Below are positions 1 to 5,868 of a stretch of DNA of 37,644 bases, piece after piece; the stretch's first letter is position 1, and each line of letters begins with the position of its first letter. The notes beneath the pieces are model-generated. The model ran no database searches, was not told the DNA's origin, and saw only the letters and a list, made by a program, of their open reading frames with translations. This DNA is from Anaerolineales bacterium (GTDB taxonomy: Bacteria > Chloroflexota > Anaerolineae > Anaerolineales > Villigracilaceae). The DNA is taken from positions 1 through 37,644 of the forward strand of contig JADGEO010000036.1 of the NCBI GenBank assembly GCA_016744335.1. The letters run 5' to 3'. The translations under genes were made by a program, and so were the position numbers.

Positions 1-2
1 GC

Positions 3-788
3 ACTAAACATAGTGTTGGCACTTCTGCCGCTTATGCTGGCGGTCGAGATGGTTGTGCCGCTTGCCATTCAGGCGGAACTTTTAAGGCCATGATCGCCGA
101 AGGCGCACATCCTGGCAACTATGAAGGCGAAACCTTAGATGTTACCCATCAAGATTGCCGTACTTGCCATGAAATTCACGTCAGTTACACCGGTGATGAT
201 TGGGCTTTGGTGACTGCTGATGCAGTGGCACTTTATGCTTTTGAAGACGTAACCTATGATGGTGGTCAAGGCAACCTATGTGGTGTTTGTCACCAACCTC
301 GACGTGTAATTGATGAAGCTGATGCTGATGGCAATATCGAAATTACCAGCGTTCATTGGGGTCCCCATCACGGGCCACAAACTGCGGTTCTTCTTGGTGT
401 AGGTGGTGCTGGTGATGTTGAGGGTAAGGCTTCTGGACATGTTTTAGAAGTTGAAGACTCTTGTGTTGCTTGCCACTTAGGCGAAAATGACGATCATAGT
501 TTTTCACCTAGCCTTGGTTCTTGCTTAGAGTGCCATGAAGGCATAGAGGATTTCGACTTTAGCGGTTTGGTCACCGAAGTCGATACAATGTTGGCTGAAC
601 TTTTAGAATTGCTTGAAGCTGATGGTTTGTATCATGATGGACACCCAGTTGTTGGTGTATACCCTGCTGCCAAAGCACAGGCTTTATGGAACTATATTCT
701 GATTGCCAGTGAAGATGCCAGCCACGGTATTCATAACCCAGCTTATGTTAGAGCATTATTAGAGAGTTCTATTGAAGCAATGAAATAA
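3..788 (+). CDS. Multiheme cytochrome c, C-terminal part (gene runs off the left edge)
   Basis: The reading frame is open from the left edge, so this is the 3' part of a longer gene; the first internal ATG at 90 would lose a heme site. Five CXXCH heme-binding motifs are visible at 54-68 (CAACH), 156-170 (CRTCH), 279-293 (CGVCH), 462-476 (CVACH) and 522-536 (CLECH). Extra His residues (WGPHHGPQ, DDHS) could serve as distal heme ligands. The tail ends in a helical segment with GIHNPAYVRALLESSIEAMK, a pattern I associate with exported multiheme cytochromes that end in a His-Asn-Pro helix. Likely an exported or extracellular electron carrier; redox partner unknown. The domain with the signal peptide lies outside the window. 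Confidence 0.9.
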   Translation, partial: TKHSVGTSAAYAGGRDGCAACHSGGTFKAMIAEGAHPGNYEGETLDVTHQDCRTCHEIHVSYTGDDWALVTADAVALYAFEDVTYDGGQGNLCGVCHQPRRVIDEADADGNIEITSVHWGPHHGPQTAVLLGVGGAGDVEGKASGHVLEVEDSCVACHLGENDDHSFSPSLGSCLECHEGIEDFDFSGLVTEVDTMLAELLELLEADGLYHDGHPVVGVYPAAKAQALWNYILIASEDASHGIHNPAYVRALLESSIEAMK

Positions 789-826
789 GCCCTCTGCATT
801 ATCTGGAGAAGTAAAATATAAACAGA

Positions 827-855
827 AGAGCCCCTCTACATGAGGGGCTCTTTTT
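827..855 (+). terminator. Rho-independent terminator of the cytochrome gene
   Basis: Perfect 10-bp stem (827-836 with 842-851, arm AGAGCCCCTC), 5-base loop, then a T run. It starts 38 bases after the cytochrome stop. The same hairpin lies beyond the 3' end of the feoC gene on the other strand, but the T run favours plus-strand termination. Confidence 0.9.
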
Positions 856-930
856 GTATGAATACTATATGATTGCTTCGACAATAGCAAAAGCAATTTT
901 TTGATTTAGCTATTATATATAGGGAGTAAA

Positions 931-1209
931 TTAGAGAGTTTTATTGGGCTTTTTTAAAGAATAGGTCTTCGGCATTTCCATCACAAAAGAACAGCCATCT
1001 ACCCCCGAACAGGATGCGCCACAGCCTCCGCGTTCGGGGGAGCAAGAATTTTCTTCTATTGCATCATCATTCACAAGACGACCCTTTTGCACCCAAAATT
1101 CGATCATGCCGTTAAGTGCACTACGGTCTATATCTAGTTTGTGGCTTAGTTCGTTGAGGTTTAAGCCGTTTTTTGAGCTTGATATTTCGTTTAATACTTG
1201 GTTTAACAT
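931..1209 (-). CDS. feoC: FeoC-like winged-helix regulator with a cysteine cluster
   Basis: 92-residue protein and the last gene of the feo operon. The N-terminal ~50 residues (MLNQVLNEIS...LNELSHKLDIDRSALNGMIEFWVQKGRLV) have the form of a small winged helix. They are followed by four cysteines in a short Gly-rich loop (spacing C-x6-C-x3-C-x5-C, residues ~55-73), as in FeoC proteins that bind an iron-sulfur cluster. FeoC family members are thought to modulate FeoB stability or act as iron/redox-sensing regulators. It starts 37 bases after the membrane FeoB stop, so it is probably co-transcribed. Function as an Fe-S sensor is inferred from family and context. Confidence 0.8.
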   Translation of the reverse strand: MLNQVLNEISSSKNGLNLNELSHKLDIDRSALNGMIEFWVQKGRLVNDDAIEENSCSPERGGCGASCSGVDGCSFVMEMPKTYSLKKPNKTL

Positions 1210-1246
1210 AAGTGCTCCGTGATTAGATAATTGCCGCTACTATGCT

Positions 1247-2992
1247 CTACCCCAGCCCCAACAAAATGCCGCCTTGGAAGACAACAAATGCCATCAGCCA
1301 TGCCAGAACTAGCTGACCAATAATGCTGACCCAAGTCCACTTCATGCCGAATTCTTGTTTTTCGGCGGCGATGGTGGTGACGCAGGGGGTGTAGATAAGA
1401 ACAAAGACCATAAATGCCATCCCAGCTAAAGCACCATGCCCATTGCTGGTTTCTTCAAAGCCATCATGCACGGTTTGCATAAGGGCGGTTGGTTCTTCGG
1501 TGACTTCCTCTTCAAAGAGATCTATGCCTATAACCAGTGGAATAGATTTAATGGTATCTGCTGTTGCCCTTAGGAAAGAGGTGATAATTTCTCCTATATC
1601 TTCAAAGAATGTGGTTGATTCTGCTGTAGTATCAGCGGCATCGTCTACGGCGTAAACTTGCCCCATTGTGCTGACGACAACTTCTTTTGCTACAAAACCG
1701 CTTATGAGGGCAGAGCTGGCTTCCCAACTCCCAAAGCCGAGGGGGGTTAAAATGGGAGAAATTTTTTCACTAAGGGAGGCAAATGCACTGTCGTTTATAT
1801 CTGCTTCGTTGAATTTGCTGTTGCCGCGCGTAGGGATTGCCATAAGAAACCACAAAATGATACTGGTTGCCATGATGATAGTCCACGCTTGGCGGATGAA
1901 GGAACCTGTACGCTCCCAAATATGAAACCAGATTGCGCGTAAAGTTGGCAGGCGATAAGGCGGCAACTCCATCACAAAGGTGGAGGCTTCTTTGTCCTTA
2001 AAGAGGGTGTTTTTGAGGATAATACCAATAACTATCGCGGTTAAGATGCCGAGAATATATAAGCCAAAAATAACAGTGCTCGCATTTTCAGGAAAAAAAA
2101 TAGCGGCAAAAAGCACATAAACGGGAAGCCGTGCGCCACAACTCATAAAAGGGACTAAAAGCCCTGTTAAAATACGATCCTTTTCATTTTCTAGTGTGCG
2201 GGTGGCATAAATAGCAGGAACAGTACACCCGAATCCGACCAACATGGGCAAGAAAGATTTTCCGTGCAACCCCAGAACGTGCATTAATCTGTCCATCACG
2301 AAGGCGGCGCGAGCCATATAACCCGAATCTTCGAGAAGGGCGAGGGCGAGATAAAGGAACATCATTACGGGAACAAAGACCATCACGCCGCCAACGCCGG
2401 CGATAATCCCGTCTACGATGAGACTCTCTATCCACGTGGCACTCAAGCCTAAAACGCGGATGATTTCGGTTGCCCAACGGGTAATGGGTCCACTGATTAC
2501 ACTATCCACCCAATTTAAATAAGGGGTAGAGACATCGGCAGTCAATTTGAAAACAGCCCACATTAACAGCAAAAAGATGGGAATGCCGAGCAGACGATGA
2601 GTCACAATTTTGTCCGCTTTGTCAGAGCCTGTTAAGCGATTTTCATGGGTGCGCTTAACCGTTTCTTTGACCAAGCCGTTAATCCAGCCATAGCGATAGT
2701 CGGCGATAATTACATCGACATCGTCATTATAAATTTTTTCAAGATGGGCAATGCTTTTTTCGGCGTGTGTGAGAATTTCTTTGCCGCCCTCTAAGACTTG
2801 CAAGCGCATTTTTATATCGCTATCTTCTTCGAGCAATTTGATTGCCAGCCAACGGGTAGGATATTGGTTTTCAATATGGGCATATTGAGCAATTTTTGTT
2901 TGAATTTTTACAATTTCGTGTTCAGCTTCGCGCCCGTAGTCGATGGTGAAACCGTCTCTTTGGGTATAGGCGTGTTTGTGTTGGTGGCTCAT
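1247..2992 (-). CDS. feoB: Ferrous iron transporter FeoB, separate membrane (GATE) subunit
   Basis: 581 residues corresponding to the part of FeoB after the G domain. The N-terminus is His-rich ([10 protein letters not shown]), followed by a soluble helical region (to ~120) and then two Gate domains. Gate 1 carries [20 protein letters not shown] and the [12 protein letters not shown] motif; Gate 2 carries [16 protein letters not shown]; the last conserved block is [20 protein letters not shown]. Conserved Cys residues in both gates are present. The expected N-terminal GTPase is missing here but is encoded by the preceding ORF, with the two genes sharing an ATGA stop/start overlap (2989-2992). 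It imports Fe2+ across the cytoplasmic membrane. About 10 hydrophobic helices are visible. Confidence 0.93.
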   Translation of the reverse strand: MSHQHKHAYTQRDGFTIDYGREAEHEIVKIQTKIAQYAHIENQYPTRWLAIKLLEEDSDIKMRLQVLEGGKEILTHAEKSIAHLEKIYNDDVDVIIADYRYGWINGLVKETVKRTHENRLTGSDKADKIVTHRLLGIPIFLLLMWAVFKLTADVSTPYLNWVDSVISGPITRWATEIIRVLGLSATWIESLIVDGIIAGVGGVMVFVPVMMFLYLALALLEDSGYMARAAFVMDRLMHVLGLHGKSFLPMLVGFGCTVPAIYATRTLENEKDRILTGLLVPFMSCGARLPVYVLFAAIFFPENASTVIFGLYILGILTAIVIGIILKNTLFKDKEASTFVMELPPYRLPTLRAIWFHIWERTGSFIRQAWTIIMATSIILWFLMAIPTRGNSKFNEADINDSAFASLSEKISPILTPLGFGSWEASSALISGFVAKEVVVSTMGQVYAVDDAADTTAESTTFFEDIGEIITSFLRATADTIKSIPLVIGIDLFEEEVTEEPTALMQTVHDGFEETSNGHGALAGMAFMVFVLIYTPCVTTIAAEKQEFGMKWTWVSIIGQLVLAWLMAFVVFQGGILLGLG

Positions 2993-3495
2993 GCTGTTTT
3001 TTCCTCCGCAACTGCGATGATGGCTTTTACCAACTGCTCCATGCCCTTGCCTTTGCGGGCAGTAGTGCGCACAACGGGTGATTCTAGCCCCATGCTGAGC
3101 ATGGTTTGGTCAATTTTTATCCCACGGGCATCGGCTACATCGACCATATTGAGTGCCACGACAACGGGCACGCCTAATTCTAAAACTTGCACGGTTAGGT
3201 ATAAATTGCGTTCTAAATTGGCGGCATCTACCACCGTGACCACCAGATTAGGTTTTTCGTTAATAATATAATCACGAGCAATCACTTCTTCGGGGGAGTA
3301 TGCCGTTAAGCTATAAGTGCCGGGTAAATCTACAATTTCAATTTCATATTCCCCATGCTTAAATTTTCCTTCTTTTTTCTCAACCGTTTTGCCGGGCCAA
3401 TTGCCCACATGCTGTTTTGAGCCAGTTAAGGCATTAAAAATGGTGCTTTTGCCCGCATTTGGATTGCCAGCAAGAGCAACGCGTAGTTCTTTCAT
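2989..3495 (-). CDS. feoB: FeoB G-domain subunit (stand-alone GTPase half of a split FeoB)
   Basis: Small GTPase equivalent to the N-terminal domain of FeoB. G1 is [10 protein letters not shown]3 is DLPGTYSL, G4 is NMVD and G5-like TARKG follows; the ORF then ends instead of continuing into the membrane region. The stop overlaps the start of the membrane subunit (ATGA), so the two halves are translationally coupled and this is not an obvious sequencing frameshift. I prefer the start at 3495 ([12 protein letters not shown], with GGA nine bases upstream). Starts at 3507 and 3543 are open, but the longer N-terminus is encoded by an inverted-repeat element and has no ribosome-binding site. Confidence 0.9.
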   Translation of the reverse strand: MKELRVALAGNPNAGKSTIFNALTGSKQHVGNWPGKTVEKKEGKFKHGEYEIEIVDLPGTYSLTAYSPEEVIARDYIINEKPNLVVTVVDAANLERNLYLTVQVLELGVPVVVALNMVDVADARGIKIDQTMLSMGLESPVVRTTARKGKGMEQLVKAIIAVAEEKTA

Positions 3496-3515
3496 ATTTT
3501 TTTCCATTCTCACAA

Positions 3516-3610
3516 AGACACTCGGTTTTTCGCTTATGCCCATGTTTTTATCTTTGAAAATTGCAAAGATAAAAAATATGATTTATTTGCGAAAGAAAAA
3601 CCGAGTGTCT
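3516..3610. repeat. 95-bp inverted-repeat (MITE-like) element between feoA and feoB
   Basis: Perfect 15-bp terminal inverted arms, 3516-3530 (AGACACTCGGTTTTT) and 3596-3610, enclosing a second hairpin (TATCTTTG at 3549-3556 with CAAAGATA at 3564-3571). A partial third copy of the arm (CCGAGTGTCTTTG) occurs at 7751-7763 next to the nikO stop codon. The left end overlaps the region upstream of the FeoB G-domain start. Confidence 0.65.
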
Positions 3611-3616
3611 ATTTCT

Positions 3617-3657
3617 AGGATGAAGTGCCGTTTCGCGCGTGTTTTAGGCTTGGGTGC
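3617..3657. repeat. Dispersed intergenic repeat, copy 1
   Basis: GGATGAAGTGCCG followed by CGCGCGTG and an AT-rich/GGCTTG tail. It matches 34348-34384 next to folE with the same order of blocks. It lies directly after the 3516-3610 inverted repeat, in the 148-base gap between feoA and the FeoB G-domain gene. Confidence 0.55.
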
Positions 3658-3691
3658 CTTCGCTTAGCTTGGCGCGTGATATAAGCACTTT

Positions 3692-3922
3692 TCACTTCAT
3701 ACTCACCATTACCTTTTGTGCCATTCCCCGCCCCAAGGCTATGCGTGAATCCATTACCGAGACCAAAAGCGGACCGCCATTATCTTGCACGATGCTAAAG
3801 GTGACGCCAGGCGTTAACCCCAAAGCCGTTAAGCGATGCACCAACTTCTCACCACCGTGAATACTCTTTAAGCGGAGTTCTTCGCCCACGCCTGCCATAG
3901 CCAAAGGAAATACACCTGTCAT
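3692..3922 (-). CDS. feoA: FeoA, SH3-like accessory protein of ferrous iron transport
   Basis: 76 residues, the usual FeoA length. The pattern of a FeoA SH3-like barrel is clear: a leading segment MTGVFPLAMAGVGEELRLKS, then HRLTALGLTPGVTFSIVQ, then GGPLLVSVMDSRIALGRGMAQKVMV. FeoA is a cytosolic partner needed for FeoB activity. A good ribosome-binding site (GAGGAG) precedes the ATG. The start codon overlaps the stop of a 26-codon upstream ORF (ATGA). It is the first recognisable gene of the feo operon; the adjacent DtxR-type protein is the likely regulator. Confidence 0.92.
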   Translation of the reverse strand: MTGVFPLAMAGVGEELRLKSIHGGEKLVHRLTALGLTPGVTFSIVQDNGGPLLVSVMDSRIALGRGMAQKVMVSMK

Positions 3923-3999
3923 CGGGACTCCTCATCTGTTGTATTACTCAAAGGGGCAACTAGACTTTTTTTACTTAATAAAAATACTTTTTCTATCAT
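3919..3999 (-). CDS. Possible 26-residue leader peptide upstream of feoA
   Basis: Short ORF starting MIEKVFLLSKKSLVAPLSNT, preceded by GGAG nine bases upstream of its ATG. It ends in an ATGA overlap with feoA. I do not recognise the peptide. It could be a small feo-operon protein or only a coupling leader. Its coding status is unproven. Confidence 0.4.
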   Translation of the reverse strand: MIEKVFLLSKKSLVAPLSNTTDEESR

Positions 4000-4080
4000 T
4001 TCTTTTTCTCCGGTGAATGTTATTCCGTGTCGTTTTAGACTACCTTATTTGCCAGTGGTCTTTTAAGTAAGTGATAGATT

Positions 4081-4145
4081 GGAGTCCGAAATCTCCCAAT
4101 TTTGGGTTTTTAGCAAAAAGCCAAAGTCAGGAGACTTTGGACTCC
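4081..4145. repeat. Palindromic REP-like element upstream of dtxR
   Basis: Outer arms GGAGTCCGAAATCTCC (4081-4096) and GGAGACTTTGGACTCC (4130-4145) pair at 14 of 16 positions. Inner hairpins CCCAATTTTGGG and CCAAAGTC/GACTTTGG are nested. It lies between the divergent feo operon and dtxR and can be transcribed from neither strand without folding. This looks like a mobile palindromic repeat rather than an operator. Confidence 0.6.
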
Positions 4146-4241
4146 CTTTCTGTGAAAGAACTTGCCACTTACTTTAGAAGCACTACCCCTTATTTTATAA
4201 GGAGTTATTTTTCTTATTCATTAGAGCACAAGTGCAGAGAA

Positions 4242-4250
4242 TGTTATAAT
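4242..4250 (+). promoter_or_regulatory. Extended -10 promoter of the DtxR-family gene
   Basis: TGTTATAAT is an extended -10 box (TATAAT 4245-4250). The -35 is weak (TTAGAG near 4221-4226). Predicted transcription start is near 4257, so the palindrome at 4278-4306 would lie just downstream of the start. Confidence 0.55.
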
Positions 4251-4277
4251 AGATGTGTGCTAAGAATGTTTGGTCAT

Positions 4278-4306
4278 TATATACTAATTTCTAAAATTAG
4301 TATATA
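4278..4306. promoter_or_regulatory. Candidate metal-regulator operator (13-bp-arm palindrome)
   Basis: TATATACTAATTT (4278-4290), three-base spacer, then its exact reverse complement (4294-4306). It sits in the leader between the dtxR promoter and coding region. It has no T run after it, so it does not look like a terminator. Its position and symmetry fit an operator for the dimeric DtxR-family protein encoded next, giving autorepression; this is inference. Confidence 0.5.
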
Positions 4307-4357
4307 CTTATCTTCTTGATATGTGTTTAGAGATTTGAGTTAAATTAGGTGTGTGTA

Positions 4358-5050
4358 ATGACAGATCCCACTACTATAGATAAAAATACCGATATTTCCG
4401 ATTTGAGTGCCACCATCCAAGATTATCTTTCATTGATTTATGTCATGGAGCGCGATGAAGAGCCGATTGTAGGCGCAAAATTAGCCGAATTATTAGAAGT
4501 AACCCCGCCAACCGTTGCCAACACCTTAAAGCGGATGACGCGTGATGGTCTCATCACGATGGATAAAAAGGGCACTCATCTAACCGAGCGCGGCTGGGAT
4601 GCGGCGCGGGTGGTCATGCGCCGTCACATGCTCATGGAGTGGATGATGGTCAAAACCCTCCCATGGTCTAAATTGCATGAAGAAGCGCATCAACTGGAGC
4701 ATGCGATTTCATCTATGGCTGAGGAAGCACTAGATGAGCAGTTGGGCAATCCTAAAACCTGCCCGCACGGTAATCCCCTACCTGGATTTGAAGACGTGGT
4801 AAAAGATTGGATTCCGCTTAGCGAATTAGAAGTGGGGCAAAAGGTGATTATTCGTCGTATTCACGAATTAGCCGAAGAAAATGCCCCCTTACTTAGTTTT
4901 TTGGCTGAGAATAAAGTTTTGCCAAATACAGAAGCTACCGTATCTGAGGTATTGTCTTTCAACGAAACCATCACCATAGAAGTTAATGGTCAGCCCGTAT
5001 CTTTGGGGAATATATCTGCACAATATATCTTTGTTGAGCTGAGAGATTAA
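4358..5050 (+). CDS. DtxR/IdeR/MntR-family metal-dependent transcriptional regulator
   Basis: About 230 residues with the three-domain order of long DtxR-type proteins. An N-terminal winged helix (SATIQDYLSLIYVMERDEEPIVGAKLAELLEVTPPTVANTLKRM) is followed by a metal-binding and dimerisation region with Cys/His/Glu residues (HEEAHQLEHAIS, CPHGNPLPG). A C-terminal FeoA-like SH3 domain starts near VGQKVIIRRI. It senses Fe2+ or Mn2+ and represses uptake genes. Divergent placement next to feo makes iron the likely signal. I prefer the ATG at 4358 (AGGTG upstream) over a GTG at 4349. Iron versus manganese specificity cannot be read from the sequence. Confidence 0.88.
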   Translation: MTDPTTIDKNTDISDLSATIQDYLSLIYVMERDEEPIVGAKLAELLEVTPPTVANTLKRMTRDGLITMDKKGTHLTERGWDAARVVMRRHMLMEWMMVKTLPWSKLHEEAHQLEHAISSMAEEALDEQLGNPKTCPHGNPLPGFEDVVKDWIPLSELEVGQKVIIRRIHELAEENAPLLSFLAENKVLPNTEATVSEVLSFNETITIEVNGQPVSLGNISAQYIFVELRD

Positions 5051-5164
5051 TGTTGGGGAGTTTTCGTAACGTGACATTTATGTCGCATTTTATCTTGCCT
5101 AGCCCATATAGTGCGATATAAATACCGTCCTATATTTTTAAGATTTGCAGTAACATGACATCCG

Positions 5165-5173
5165 TGCTATTAT
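5165..5173 (+). promoter_or_regulatory. Extended -10 promoter of higBA, apparently leaderless
   Basis: TGCTATTAT ends only ten bases before the ATG at 5184, so transcription should begin at or next to the start codon. It also contains the alternative ATG at 5172, which argues that the upstream start is not used. Confidence 0.5.
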
Positions 5174-5183
5174 GGGTAGTGTT

Positions 5184-5477
5184 ATGATTCAAAGATTCAA
5201 AAACTCAGCCACAGAAGATATCTTTAACGGAAAGAATACAAGAGGTGCTCGTAAAGCTTGTCCGCGCACACTCTGGAAAATTGCTTTTCGGAAATTGGAT
5301 CAACTTGATTCTGTTTTAGAACTTAATGACCTGCGTATTCCGCCGGGGAATCGTTTAGAATCTCTAAAAGGGAATCGTTTGGGCGAATATAGCATTCGTA
5401 TCAATCAACAGTATCGTATTTGTTTTCAGTGGACAGAAACTGGTCCTGATTTAGTTGAAATTACAGACTATTACTAA
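5184..5477 (+). CDS. higB: HigB/RelE-family toxin (mRNA interferase)
   Basis: 97 residues from the ATG at 5184 (MIQRFKNSATEDIFNGKN). The protein shows the HigB-type layout: an N-terminal motif of the form MI.xF.x..TE.IF.G, a central ARKACP...LDQLDSVLELNDLRIPPGNRLE, and a C-terminal core GEYSIRINQQYRICFQW...DLVEITDYY with Arg and Tyr residues typical of the catalytic face. RelE-like toxins of this family cleave ribosome-bound mRNA. The toxin precedes the antitoxin, the characteristic higBA order. A longer start at 5172 lies inside the -10 box. Confidence 0.9.
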   Translation: MIQRFKNSATEDIFNGKNTRGARKACPRTLWKIAFRKLDQLDSVLELNDLRIPPGNRLESLKGNRLGEYSIRINQQYRICFQWTETGPDLVEITDYY

Positions 5478-5490
5478 AAAGGTAAATAAA

Positions 5491-5805
5491 ATGCCCCGTA
5501 TCCCCACAAATCGTACCCCCACACATCCGGGAGAAATGTTATTAGAAGAATTTTTGAAGCCGATGGATTTAACGCAACGAGAATTAGCAGATGGAATTCA
5601 CGTTCCCTATCAACGCGTTAATGAGTTAGTCAATGGGAAACGTGGAATCACCCCTAGTACCGCGTTGCGATTATCAAAATTCTTTGGCACCAGTGCGGGA
5701 TTTTGGGCAAATCTCCAACTTCGCTGGGATTTATATTGGGCGCAAGAAAAAGAAGCTGAGATTATCAACGATATTCAACCTCATCTTCTTTCTGTGGGCG
5801 TATAA
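5491..5805 (+). CDS. higA: HigA-family antitoxin (XRE helix-turn-helix)
   Basis: About 104 residues from the ATG at 5491 (MPRIPTNRTPTHPGEMLLEE), 13 bases after the higB stop, with AAAGG upstream. The HPGE.LLEEFLKP start, LTQRELADGIHVPYQRVNELVNGKRGITPSTALRLSKFFGTSAGFW HTH and the W-L.LQ-like tail (FWANLQLRWDLYWAQ) are diagnostic of HigA. It neutralises HigB and normally represses its own promoter. An in-frame ATG at 5455 lies inside higB and is unlikely to be the start. Confidence 0.93.
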   Translation: MPRIPTNRTPTHPGEMLLEEFLKPMDLTQRELADGIHVPYQRVNELVNGKRGITPSTALRLSKFFGTSAGFWANLQLRWDLYWAQEKEAEIINDIQPHLLSVGV

Positions 5806-5821
5806 GCAATTAGAGATAAAG

Positions 5822-5827
5822 TATAAT
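5822..5827 (+). promoter_or_regulatory. Candidate -10 box for the TIR-FGE gene
   Basis: TATAAT 42 bases upstream of the start codon. No convincing -35 is visible. It lies after higA, so the TIR-FGE gene probably has its own promoter even if some readthrough from higBA occurs. Confidence 0.35.
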
Positions 5828-5868
5828 TTCCCCACTCAACCTGCAACCTTAAACCATCAACCCACACC

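Noticed and set aside
90..788. Complete cytochrome gene starting at the ATG at 90
   Set aside because: The frame is open to the left edge and includes a CAACH heme motif upstream of that ATG, so the gene is truncated by the window.
1443..2477. Long ORFs on both strands overlapping the FeoB membrane gene
   Set aside because: They are shadows of feoB in other frames and encode no recognisable motifs.
5455..5490. ATG at 5455 as the higA start
   Set aside because: It lies inside higB, has no ribosome-binding site, and the family N-terminus (PTNRTPTHPGE) starts at 5491 with a good upstream AAAGG.
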